Assembly: GCF_021352225.1 (NCBI RefSeq) | Contig: NZ_JAAUVI010000016.1 | Coordinates: 1-64,000 of the forward strand | DNA length: 64,000 nt | Direction: 5' to 3' | Origin: Methylobacterium sp. C25 | GTDB taxonomy: Bacteria > Pseudomonadota > Alphaproteobacteria > Rhizobiales > Beijerinckiaceae | In this document: piece after piece, positions 1-6,920 of the stretch | How positions within the stretch are numbered: position 1 is the stretch's first letter | Layout of the letters: the number at the start of each line of letters is the position of its first letter | The notes under the pieces: model-generated | The model's database searches: none | Told to the model about the DNA's origin: nothing | Seen by the model: the letters and a program-made list of their open reading frames with translations, nothing else | Translations under genes and position numbers: made by a program

Positions 1-306
1 CTCGACTGGCTTACCGGACAGGCGACCGGCGGTGTAGCCGCCAGCCGCTGCGGCGATGATCCCGGAGATCACCCACCACAGGCCTGCACCGATGCCGACC
101 GTGCTGGCGGACGGGTTGGTGCCTTCCGTAGCGCTGATGCTGGTGAGACCAAGGCCCAGGCCCAACAAGTTGAGGATCAATTGCAGGATCAGCGCGATAA
201 AGACGCCGGCAAAAATTGCTCCCCAAGAGATGTGATGCAGGGCAATTGTTCTCAAATCTTCCGCAGGTGTTACCGGACTCCGGTGGGTATCGGATAGATC
301 GGCCAT
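1..306 (-). CDS. Small membrane protein, C-terminus cut by left edge
   Basis: The minus-strand frame opens at an ATG at 306 and runs off the left edge without a stop, giving 102 visible residues. After about 25 polar residues there is a hydrophobic segment (WGAIFAGVFIALILQLILNL) and, near residues 78-92, a second glycine/alanine-rich hydrophobic segment. This resembles small alphaproteobacterial membrane proteins often annotated as PhnA-like, but no catalytic motif is visible and no function can be assigned. The start overlaps the end of the upstream gene by 37 bases, so the two are probably co-transcribed. The start codon is the only ATG available; the reading frame is convincing because of its membrane-protein composition. 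Confidence 0.6.
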   Translation of the reverse strand, partial: MADLSDTHRSPVTPAEDLRTIALHHISWGAIFAGVFIALILQLILNLLGLGLGLTSISATEGTNPSASTVGIGAGLWWVISGIIAAAAGGYTAGRLSGKPVE

Positions 307-710
307 ACTGGTCCCCTCACAAACGTGTGAGCGGCTAACGCCTCCCTGAGCGGATGTTTCCAGGGCAAGTGCAATCGTTCTTTCAAAGAAAACTTGTGAT
401 CGTTATATTGCGTTTGAGGCGCCTTGCCGTGAGCCTCAATCAGTTCGAACGATTTCAGGACTGCCGTGCCGATCATGGTGCCATCGACTTCGCCGGCCGC
501 CGTTGACGGGAGCGTTGCAACCGCCTGCGCGTCGGTGCCATCGACCAGTCCCACGACGACCTGCAGCACCGCGTTGCCACGCTCGTCCACATCGCGAACC
601 AGCGCGATTGCATAGCCGGCCGCCTGTCCGAAGAACGACAGCGCCTCGTGTTTTGCCGCCGTTTCTGTGTCTTGCCCCTGGCCGAAGTCCGGTCGGATCA
701 ACTCGCCCAT
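270..710 (-). CDS. Hypothetical protein, 146 residues
   Basis: I do not recognise this protein. The ATG at 710 (MGELIRPDF) is preferred over an in-frame TTG 12 codons upstream. The sequence is soluble and mixed in charge, with an alternating hydrophobic stretch (AVLQVVVGLVDGT) that suggests beta strands, and a C-terminus ending in GPVWPIYPIPTGVR. No signal peptide or membrane segment is visible. It lies directly upstream of, and slightly overlaps, the small membrane protein gene on the same strand, so the pair may form an accessory operon facing away from the DUF892 gene at 985. Confidence 0.55.
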   Translation of the reverse strand: MGELIRPDFGQGQDTETAAKHEALSFFGQAAGYAIALVRDVDERGNAVLQVVVGLVDGTDAQAVATLPSTAAGEVDGTMIGTAVLKSFELIEAHGKAPQTQYNDHKFSLKERLHLPWKHPLREALAAHTFVRGPVWPIYPIPTGVR

Positions 711-984
711 ATCCGCCCAACAACCCGTTCGTTTCTTTGGCGTCAACCGCGTGTGGCAGCGAATGCCACCGGCAACCGGTTGGTTCCCGCGATCGGTTTT
801 AAGACTCCTCCACGTCCATCCGTGCGGCCGGCACAGGGTTGTTGGCCGTCACTGGCGTCCCCGCAGATAACGCCCGGTCCCACGCAATGAACCGATCCGA
901 TGCCGCGGTACTTGCCCCATCGAGGGTGTGGCGTGGGCCACATTCGAGCACGACCGTGTACCGATTGAATTGAGGCGGAACCCT

Positions 985-1485
985 ATGGCCACAAAAGAAA
1001 AAACCCTACCCGACGCTTTTTACGAGACGCTCAAGGATGTCTATTACGCCGAGAAGCAGTCGGTGAAAGCGCTGAAAAAGTCAGCGAAGGCCGCGCAGCA
1101 CGCGGAGCTGAAGCAGGCGTTCGAGACCCACGCTGACGAGAGCGCCATCCAGGTCGAGAGGCTCCAGCAGGTTTTTGAGATCATCGGCAAGCCGGCGCGC
1201 GCCAAGACCTGCGAAGCCATGCAGGGCATCGTTTCCGAGATGGAGGAGGATCTTGAGGACTTCGGCGATACGCCAGCCGCCGACGCGGTCCTTGCCGCAT
1301 GTGCTCAGGCCGTCGAGCACTACGAAATCGCCCGCTATGGGACGCTCAAGACCTGGGCCAGCCAACTTGGCTACAACGACGCTGCCAAGCTGCTCGATGA
1401 GACGCTGCAGGAAGAAAAGAAGACCGACACCTTGCTGTCGAAGATCGCCGTGAAGATCAACGTCGAAGACAGCAACGGCGCCTGA
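985..1485 (+). CDS. DUF892 / YciE-YciF family ferritin-like protein
   Basis: This 166-residue protein matches the DUF892 (YciE/YciF) family, a ferritin-like four-helix bundle linked to stress responses. The N-terminus (DAFYETLKDVYYAEKQ) and the internal helix AVEHYEIARYGTLKTWA are typical; their Glu and His residues would line a di-iron site. The ATG at 985 is preferred over an in-frame start at 928 because GAGGCGGAA lies just upstream and the family usually begins here. The gene is monocistronic, ends at a strong terminator at 1501, and stands back to back with a minus-strand pair. The biochemical role in this family is not settled. Confidence 0.88.
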   Translation: MATKEKTLPDAFYETLKDVYYAEKQSVKALKKSAKAAQHAELKQAFETHADESAIQVERLQQVFEIIGKPARAKTCEAMQGIVSEMEEDLEDFGDTPAADAVLAACAQAVEHYEIARYGTLKTWASQLGYNDAAKLLDETLQEEKKTDTLLSKIAVKINVEDSNGA

Positions 1486-1500
1486 TAGCGGTCATGCAGA

Positions 1501-1530
1501 AAGGGCGTCGCGCTGCGACGCCCTTTTTTT
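1501..1530 (+). terminator. Rho-independent terminator after the DUF892 gene
   Basis: A perfect ten-base stem (AAGGGCGTCG paired with CGACGCCCTT) closes a five-base loop and is followed by seven T. It lies 16 bases after the DUF892 stop codon. The T tract also contains the stop of the convergent gene at 1529. Confidence 0.92.
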
Positions 1531-1795
1531 ACCGGTCACGAAAGACGACGCCTTCGTTCTTCTGAACGCTGATCGTTTGACGCGTTGCGAGGATCAGCGC
1601 CGCGGCAACTGCTAGGCCCGCAGTCAAAACTCCAGTGGTGGCATACGGATTGAGGCTGGCGCGCGTGAAAGCGCTGGTCCGCATCACATAGCGGGGCTGG
1701 TCGCCACGCTCCTGGCCGACCTTGCGGGGTTGATCGAGATCCCCTTTCGGATTCTGAGCAGGGCCGCGGGATGCCACTGCCGCGACGGATGCCAT
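1529..1795 (-). CDS. Hypothetical protein with one C-terminal membrane helix
   Basis: This 88-residue frame has a polar, charged N-terminal half and one clear hydrophobic segment (GVLTAGLAVAAALILATR) at about residues 55-72, followed by a short charged tail. It could be a tail-anchored inner-membrane protein. No family is recognised. It converges on the DUF892 gene and ends inside the terminator region. A second frame on the same strand (1536-1802) is arginine-rich and looks like a shadow. Confidence 0.5.
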   Translation of the reverse strand: MASVAAVASRGPAQNPKGDLDQPRKVGQERGDQPRYVMRTSAFTRASLNPYATTGVLTAGLAVAAALILATRQTISVQKNEGVVFRDR

Positions 1796-2206
1796 AATTC
1801 ACGAGGCAGCGCTCAAGATGGTGACCATATAGGGAGGCGTGTTTAACACCGTTGCGAGTCCTGCCGACATCGTTGCTGTATTGGAAGTGCAGGGCTGATC
1901 TTTCTTTATCGACTCACGGCGCTGCCGTCTCAAAGATCGCAAGCCAGAGGTCTGCCTTCCTGCATCTAACACTTGAAAGCAGCCAGTCTGCTTCCGGCCA
2001 GTTCCTGCCGGGCCATGAATGTCCGCTTATTGATTTTTGCGCCCGAAAGCGGCCTAGCAGATTCCCACCCATGGCGGTTGAACGGCTGGGTCTTGGAACG
2101 TCCGGTTTCTGGCTGTCGCGTAGCGATCCCGAATGGCCAGGATGGGCGCGAAGTTTTCGTCCGCCACTCGAAGCGCAATAGGGCGACGAGCCATTAGCCC
2201 AGCGGC
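1796..2206. other. Intergenic stretch with no convincing gene
   Basis: Open frames occur on both strands here, but none has a plausible ribosome binding site or a protein-like composition. The near-complementary motifs AATGTCCGCTTATTG (about 2018) and GCCCGAAAGCGG (about 2041) resemble dispersed intergenic repeats of alphaproteobacteria. The 1796-1850 part may hold the promoter of the minus-strand gene ending at 1529. Confidence 0.5.
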
Positions 2207-2908
2207 TCAGAAGCTTTCGACCCAGGGCCTGATCTCGATCTCCCAAGACCAAGCGCTTCGATGCTGCCGAAGCAGATCGAGGTAGGTTCGGGCGATCGCA
2301 TCGGGATCGAGAGAGCTGTCGGGCTGCTCTTCGGATTCCTCCTGACCTGTCGGCCGGACCCGCCCATCGACCACGACGTGCGCGACGTGGATGCCCTTGG
2401 GGGCGAGTTCTTGCGCCGCGCTCTGCGCTAGACCCCGTAACGCGAACTTGCCCATCGCGAAGGGCGAGGACAGTGCGAAGCCCTTCACGCCGGCGGTCGC
2501 TCCGGTCAGCAGGATCGCGCCCTTGCCCGTCGGGAGCATGCGCTTTGCCGCCTGCTGCACCGAATAGAACGCGCCGAGTGCCGAGACCCCCACGGCCCGC
2601 TCGACTTCTCCGGGGTCGAGGTCCGCGATAGGGCCGCGCACCCGTCCGCTGGCGTTGTAGACCACAACCTCCAGTGCACCGATCCGCACTTCAGTCTCGT
2701 CGAACAGGCGTTCGACCCCAGCTGCATCGCTCGCATCAACCTTCAGGGCGATGGCCCCCGTCTCCTCGACGAGCGGCGTCAGCTTGTCGGTGTTCCGCGC
2801 GGCAATGACGACCGGCAGACCGGCCGATCGGAGAAGGCGGGTCAGGGATCCGCTGATGCCGGACCCTGCTCCTATGATCAGGGCACTCCGATAGGGGATG
2901 TCCGTCAT
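2207..2908 (-). CDS. Short-chain dehydrogenase/reductase-like protein lacking the catalytic Tyr
   Basis: The 233 residues form a single SDR Rossmann domain with the cofactor motif GAGSGISGS near residue 13, the NAS motif (YNASG), and the TGATAG strand that normally carries the catalytic serine. The usual YxxxK reads FAMGK, so the catalytic tyrosine is phenylalanine while the lysine remains. Related bacterial SDRs with a FAxxK motif exist, so this is probably a subfamily trait rather than decay. Substrate and activity are unknown. The start ATG at 2908 lies four bases after the end of the DUF6634-like gene, so the two appear co-transcribed. Confidence 0.85.
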   Translation of the reverse strand: MTDIPYRSALIIGAGSGISGSLTRLLRSAGLPVVIAARNTDKLTPLVEETGAIALKVDASDAAGVERLFDETEVRIGALEVVVYNASGRVRGPIADLDPGEVERAVGVSALGAFYSVQQAAKRMLPTGKGAILLTGATAGVKGFALSSPFAMGKFALRGLAQSAAQELAPKGIHVAHVVVDGRVRPTGQEESEEQPDSSLDPDAIARTYLDLLRQHRSAWSWEIEIRPWVESF

Positions 2909-2912
2909 GGTT

Positions 2913-3359
2913 TCACCGTCCGGTAGCTGAAGGAAGCCTTGCGCATTCGAAGTAGCATGTGGTGCTCGGTGGCGCTCCTGCGAGGCGCGGTATGCCGAGC
3001 CGACAGAGCCGCGACGTCGTGCGCGCCCATGAGAGATCGAGGGCTAGGGCTCGGAGCGCACTCGTGTGGATGTTTGCGGTGCCGAGCAAGGGATGGCCTG
3101 TCACCCGGCCGAGCAGCACGACATGCCCCCACAACGGATGCGCGACTTGCCACCAATCGTCGAGGATCGGCGCGCCGGCGAGGCTTGCATCTGTGGGTTC
3201 GCGGCCCTTGGCGATCGCCTGCATCTCCGAGGCGAGCGGCCCGCTCTCCAAGGGGGAACCGGGATCGAAGAATGACGGCCGCAGGTACTCGTCATCAATG
3301 ACAAGCTTCGAGCCGATCGCGGAGGCGAGAAGTTCGAGGGGGTCAGGCATCGCGACCAT
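2913..3359 (-). CDS. DUF6634-like small protein
   Basis: The 148-residue protein starts at ATG 3359 (a second ATG is at 3350). It contains the block GRVTGHPLLG...HTSALRALALDLSWARTTSRLCRLG. This agrees with my recollection of DUF6634, a family of unknown function common on alphaproteobacterial plasmids and islands, with a GHP motif followed by WARTxSRxYRLG. A longer frame reaching 3716 is arginine-rich over the metallophosphoesterase gene and is a shadow. It sits between the metallophosphoesterase and the SDR on the same strand, consistent with a small accessory operon. Confidence 0.65.
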   Translation of the reverse strand: MVAMPDPLELLASAIGSKLVIDDEYLRPSFFDPGSPLESGPLASEMQAIAKGREPTDASLAGAPILDDWWQVAHPLWGHVVLLGRVTGHPLLGTANIHTSALRALALDLSWARTTSRLCRLGIPRLAGAPPSTTCYFECARLPSATGR

Positions 3360-3379
3360 TGCCGGATCCCATAGGCCCC

Positions 3380-3886
3380 CTACTCCGTACCGGAGAGGCG
3401 GGCTGCAATCTGATCGATCGCTACCGGCCGGAAATCCCAGACGTCCACCCCCACGTCGCAGGACGCCGCTGTCCCGGGCAGCTCGCCGTGGCTGTGGCCG
3501 TAGAGATGCCAACTGCCGCGCAGGCAACCGTTCCAGACCCTGAACGCGTAATGCGACAGAACGAGCCGTCGTCCGTCGACGACGATCTCGGCCGAGGTCT
3601 GGGTCGAAGCCCAGGGCAACGCGAGAGTGCGCTTTCGATCGTGATTTCCCCGGACGAGATGCAGCGCCCGACCATGAAGACGATGGAAGATCTCCGCCAT
3701 CCTGTTCGGTCCGCACCGGTATGCGAAGTCGCCGAGATGCCAGACCTCGTCGTCGACGCCTACCACGGCGTTCCAGCGGGCGATCATGGCCTCGTCCATG
3801 GCCTCGACGGATCCGAACGGACGCTTGCAGTAGTCGATGATGTTCCGATGGCCGAAGTGATGATCGGATGTGAACCAGATCGTCAT
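3380..3886 (-). CDS. Calcineurin-like metallophosphoesterase, phage/island type
   Basis: At 168 residues this is a compact metallophosphoesterase with all metal-binding motifs in order: DHH at residues 8-10, GDF near 52, GNHD near 80, a single His in LSHYAF, and GHSHG. Compact enzymes beginning TIWFTSDHHFGH are common in phages and mobile elements, where they are called phosphohydrolases. The natural substrate is unknown. It is the first gene of a minus-strand run (metallophosphoesterase, DUF6634-like, SDR) and is divergent from the XRE gene at 4017, which could regulate it. Confidence 0.88.
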   Translation of the reverse strand: MTIWFTSDHHFGHRNIIDYCKRPFGSVEAMDEAMIARWNAVVGVDDEVWHLGDFAYRCGPNRMAEIFHRLHGRALHLVRGNHDRKRTLALPWASTQTSAEIVVDGRRLVLSHYAFRVWNGCLRGSWHLYGHSHGELPGTAASCDVGVDVWDFRPVAIDQIAARLSGTE

Positions 3887-3929
3887 GACGCCACCCGGTG
3901 CCTTTTCGATGGTTCGAGTCGTGCCAAGA

Positions 3930-3990
3930 CCTTCTTATTATCAGATATTCTGTTTTTTAGGTAATCAGAAATACGGTCTAGCTGGTCCGC
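3930..3990. promoter_or_regulatory. AT-rich divergent promoter region
   Basis: Between the divergent metallophosphoesterase (starts 3886) and XRE (starts 4017) genes lies an unusually AT-rich stretch for this GC-rich DNA, containing the related words TATCAGATATTCTG and TAATCAGAAATAC. This is a reasonable place for overlapping promoters and an operator for the XRE protein. No exact -35/-10 assignment is made. Confidence 0.35.
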
Positions 3991-4016
3991 TGGCTTCTAC
4001 TCATGCTGGCGGCCCG

Positions 4017-4259
4017 ATGGCCAAGTCTTCCCATACGAAACGGCACAGGCTGGTCGTCGACAGTCTCGTCGCGTATCGCGAACGGGCGGGCATGACGCAG
4101 TCCGAACTCGCCCAGAGGCTGGGACGCTACCAGTCCGTCGTCGCTGCCATGGAAGGAGGCGGTCGGCGCATCGATATCGTCGAACTGCTGGCGCTCGCCG
4201 ACATCCTCGAATTCGACGTCCATGAATTGATCGATCGGATCCGGTCCGTCTCGGACTGA
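4017..4259 (+). CDS. XRE-family helix-turn-helix regulator, 80 residues
   Basis: This is a single-domain Cro/C1-type DNA-binding protein. The helix-turn-helix covers about residues 21-60 (YRERAGMTQSELAQRLGR, YQSVVAAMEGGGRRID), followed by the usual hydrophobic closing helices. ATG 4017 fits the family length; an upstream frame extension to 3870 crosses the AT-rich promoter region and is unlikely. It stands divergent to the metallophosphoesterase gene and may control it and itself. Small XRE proteins of this kind are typical of mobile elements. Confidence 0.85.
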   Translation: MAKSSHTKRHRLVVDSLVAYRERAGMTQSELAQRLGRYQSVVAAMEGGGRRIDIVELLALADILEFDVHELIDRIRSVSD

Positions 4260-4316
4260 GGCGACCGGCGCCGAGATCGTCGGGGTGACGGGACGTTCTG
4301 CCCGATGCCGATCGGC

Positions 4317-4796
4317 TCAGAATGCATGGGCACCGTCGAGCACGATACCGGATCGCTCTCGATCCTCGGGCGGACTCCCGCCCGTCTCGATCGACGCCCT
4401 CCCCTCGGACCGAGCCAGTAGAACGCGCAGCCGCGCCGCTTCCGCCTCGGCGACGTCGAACCGCGCCAACGCCTCGTGCAGGATCTCGTCGGCCGCGCAA
4501 AGTTCCGCCGCAAGCCTGACGCGCTCTTCCTCGAGAAGCCGTGCCGCCTCCCCTTGAGCGACCGCCCAAAGCTCGGCGGCGGCCTTGGCCAGCCCGCGCT
4601 GGAACCGCTCCGGAAGATCCTTGGACGCGAGTGCCGGACGATACGAGCGCTCGACCTTCCACTCCCGTAGAAGCGGACCCACGTCGCGGTTCGAGCCGCC
4701 CCCGCGCAGACCCGCGATCACGTTGCGCAGCGAAACGCGATCCCCGGCCGCGAGAAGCCGGTCAGCGGTCTCGTAGACTTGCCATTTGTGCGGCAT
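4317..4796 (-). CDS. KfrA N-terminal-type DNA-binding protein
   Basis: The 159-residue protein begins with a KfrA_N-like winged-helix region (MPHKWQVYETADRLLAAG, RGGGSNRDVGPLLREWK), followed by an alanine/glutamate/arginine-rich helix from about residue 65 to 130 that looks like coiled coil. KfrA proteins are plasmid-encoded autorepressors involved in stable inheritance and are also found on integrative elements. This copy has a shorter coiled coil than plasmid KfrA (over 300 residues). It is divergent from the XRE gene at 5028, with a perfect palindrome at 4871-4896 between them that could be its operator. Confidence 0.8.
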   Translation of the reverse strand: MPHKWQVYETADRLLAAGDRVSLRNVIAGLRGGGSNRDVGPLLREWKVERSYRPALASKDLPERFQRGLAKAAAELWAVAQGEAARLLEEERVRLAAELCAADEILHEALARFDVAEAEAARLRVLLARSEGRASIETGGSPPEDRERSGIVLDGAHAF

Positions 4797-4870
4797 TCCC
4801 CCCTCCCCTTGGTTCCCTCCTGACCTCCTCGGACAGGCTTGATTAAGGACGGGTTGAATTCGCCCGGAAT

Positions 4871-4896
4871 GGTAGCGGGTCGCACGACCCGCTACC
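4871..4896. promoter_or_regulatory. Perfect 12-bp inverted repeat, candidate operator
   Basis: GGTAGCGGGTCG is followed by a two-base spacer and its exact complement CGACCCGCTACC. The site lies 75 bases upstream of the KfrA-like start (4796, minus strand) and upstream of the XRE gene (plus strand). There is no T tract, so a protein-binding site is more likely than a terminator. Confidence 0.55.
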
Positions 4897-5027
4897 TGCT
4901 GTCACGAGTCCCCGAAAGCGCCGTTCCTTCGTCCCCGTCCTGCCGGACGGCAGGCACTCAAGCCACTCATGCTGTTGCCATTATCGAATTTCCGAAGGAT
5001 GCTCGGAACGCGGGATCTTTCGACCGA

Positions 5028-5378
5028 ATGCGCGGCTTCGAAGGAACGAAGACCTCCGATTCCGCTCCTTCAGGAAGGATCGAAACCACCGTGACGCGGG
5101 TCCGCCTCGCCGATCGATCCGACGCCGACATCGCCCGGCAGGTCCGCGGCGCGCGCGCCATGTTGGGCTGGTCACAGGACGACCTCGCCCGCCGTGCTGC
5201 CGTTGCCCCGCGCACGATCGCCGACCTCGAGGCCGGCCGGCGACTTCCACGCGACGGGACGGTCGAACGCATCGTTCAGGCCCTGTCCGAAGCCGGCATG
5301 GTGCTCGTCGGGACGCCCGACGGTATCGGACTATTCCTGAAGTCGTCCGTAGACGGCGGAGCCAACGGCAAGGCTTGA
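5028..5378 (+). CDS. XRE-family regulator next to the protease operon
   Basis: The C-terminal 75 residues form a clear Cro/C1-type helix-turn-helix (RQVRGARAMLGWSQDDLARR, TIADLEAGRRLPRD), followed by the IVQALSEAGMVLVG...GIGLFLK tail seen in small XRE transcription factors. The start is uncertain: ATG 5028 gives 116 residues, while an in-frame ATG at 4839 would run through the palindrome at 4871-4896 and is disfavoured. It lies on the same strand as, and about 290 bases before, the 5669-10382 operon, so it is the natural candidate for its regulator. Confidence 0.8.
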   Translation: MRGFEGTKTSDSAPSGRIETTVTRVRLADRSDADIARQVRGARAMLGWSQDDLARRAAVAPRTIADLEAGRRLPRDGTVERIVQALSEAGMVLVGTPDGIGLFLKSSVDGGANGKA

Positions 5379-5668
5379 TCGACCGCCGGGCGTTCGGCGA
5401 GCGATGTCCACATCCATCCACAGCCGCCGGCAATTGACGAAGTCGACTGGTAGACTGCAACATCATTAAGTCGAATCGACCCGAGCGCGATCTGCGGAGG
5501 GCGAGACGGCAAACCGCGCGTCCGAAGCCGCCTGAATATTCGGACGCGACGACCCGGCCGGGAAAATCCGGACCTGACGCGCACCCGGCCCCAGGCCGCG
5601 CGATGCGGCGCCCCCCTTTCGATCCACCGTCGAACGCCGCCGCGATATGGCGGCCTGAGGGTCAAGCC

Positions 5669-6121
5669 ATGTCGATCTGCGCGACCGGCGCCACGCGCCG
5701 CCATGCCGGTATGAGCGATGCAGAGTGCCGTGCCCGCCGCCTTGCGCGGGAACGCGCCGCTCTCGCGGAAAGATTCGAGCACTTCCTCGTCGAGATCCCG
5801 GACGCGGTTACCTTCGACTTTACGGACCTGCGGCACCTTGCCGGCTACCGCGTCCTGGAGCCGGAAGGCCTCATCCATGCCGGTGTCTGGCGGGTTACCG
5901 GTCGCATCACGATCCTTGTCGCGACAAGCCGCGTCTTCAGGAGACCAGACCTTCGGACCCGCCTCTTCGCTTTGAGGGACCTGGCGGAGCGCGAGCTAAA
6001 ACGCGTCGTCGTCGCGACCCCGAGAGGGCTCCTCAACGAGACCGCCCGTCTCCGCGCCAGGCGCGAAGCCGGCCTCGTCGTCGCCCCGGCCGCCCTGCCC
6101 CTCCCCGATGCGGAGGCGTGA
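5669..6121 (+). CDS. Hypothetical protein, first gene of the island operon
   Basis: I do not recognise this 150-residue protein. ATG 5669 is chosen for an AGGG sequence about nine bases upstream; 5603 and 5711 are alternatives. It begins with a cysteine-containing, arginine-rich section, then a basic helix (MSDAECRARRLARERAALAER). A mixed alpha/beta part follows (FLVEIPDAVTFDFTDLRH, GRITILVATSRVFRRPDLRT) with a basic C-terminal helix. No catalytic motif is evident. It ends four bases before the next start, so it belongs to the protease/GIY-YIG operon. Confidence 0.6.
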   Translation: MSICATGATRRHAGMSDAECRARRLARERAALAERFEHFLVEIPDAVTFDFTDLRHLAGYRVLEPEGLIHAGVWRVTGRITILVATSRVFRRPDLRTRLFALRDLAERELKRVVVATPRGLLNETARLRARREAGLVVAPAALPLPDAEA

Positions 6122-6125
6122 GGAC

Positions 6126-6920
6126 ATGACCGGCACCGTCGTCGCCTTCCCCTCGGGTGAAAGCCTGTCACCGGCCGGCCCGGACAGCGTCGCCGGCATT
6201 GCCGAGGTTCTCCATCGTAAGCTCGAACGCCGCCGTTCACCCCCGCGTCCGCGCTCCCATCTCGCCGTTCGCCTCGACACCCTCGTCGGCGTCGCCGACC
6301 AGACGATCCGCCGGCTCGAGGCCCTTGCAGCCGGCCGCCTGATCACGCCTGAAACGGCCATCCGCCTCGCCTTGCGACATGCCAGAGAGATCGGAACGGC
6401 TCGCCCGCCGCGGATCCGCGGCGTCCCCGGGGTCTACGACGTGCACCTCTCGGGCGACGGGCTCCGGTCGTTCGCCGTCCGGATCGCGTCTACGGACGGC
6501 GGACCGTGGATCGGCAGCGCGAGGGTCGGCTCCTTCGACCGGCTTCTCCGGGTCTGCCCGAGCGACTGCCGCGCGATCTGCCTCCTCGTCGGACGCGTCG
6601 AGGCCGCGAAGACGACGGTCCGCATGACGACGACGCCATCCTGGCAGGTGACGATGATCGGCCGATCGATGCGGCCGGGCTGGCGAAGCCTCTCGCACCT
6701 GCTCGTCGTCGGTGGGCTGCCGTCGGATACCCGCGACAGATCCGACGCCACCGCCGCAATCGCCCGTCTCCTGCGCACCCGCCCGCATCTGACGTTTCTG
6801 TTCAAGGAATCGGTTCGCCCGCTCGCCCCCCGATCGGAGGCAGCCGACCAGATCATTCGCCTGCTCGCGATCGCCCTGCCCGGCCTGCTTCGTCCCGATC
6901 ACGGCGGAGACCAGCCATGA
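6126..6920 (+). CDS. Hypothetical protein, second gene of the island operon
   Basis: This 264-residue protein is not recognised. ATG 6126 is preferred over ATG 6108 because it follows GAGGAC and avoids overlapping the upstream gene. The N-terminal third is arginine-rich with a helix-turn-helix-like stretch (GVADQTIRRLEALAAGRLIT). The remainder alternates short strands and helices (VYDVHLSGDGLRSFAVRIA, SLSHLLVVGGLPSDTRDRSD). No membrane segment or signal peptide is seen. Its stop overlaps the protease start as ATGA, so the two are translationally coupled, which suggests it is a partner or adaptor of the protease. Confidence 0.65.
   Translation: MTGTVVAFPSGESLSPAGPDSVAGIAEVLHRKLERRRSPPRPRSHLAVRLDTLVGVADQTIRRLEALAAGRLITPETAIRLALRHAREIGTARPPRIRGVPGVYDVHLSGDGLRSFAVRIASTDGGPWIGSARVGSFDRLLRVCPSDCRAICLLVGRVEAAKTTVRMTTTPSWQVTMIGRSMRPGWRSLSHLLVVGGLPSDTRDRSDATAAIARLLRTRPHLTFLFKESVRPLAPRSEAADQIIRLLAIALPGLLRPDHGGDQP

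Noticed and set aside
1852..2252. Overlapping frames on both strands (109 and 112 residues)
   Set aside because: They mirror each other, have no ribosome binding site and look like repeat-derived sequence.
6506..6916. N-terminal extension of the M41 protease frame
   Set aside because: It is arginine/proline-rich and overlaps the coupled upstream gene; the ATGA overlap at 6917 is the better start.
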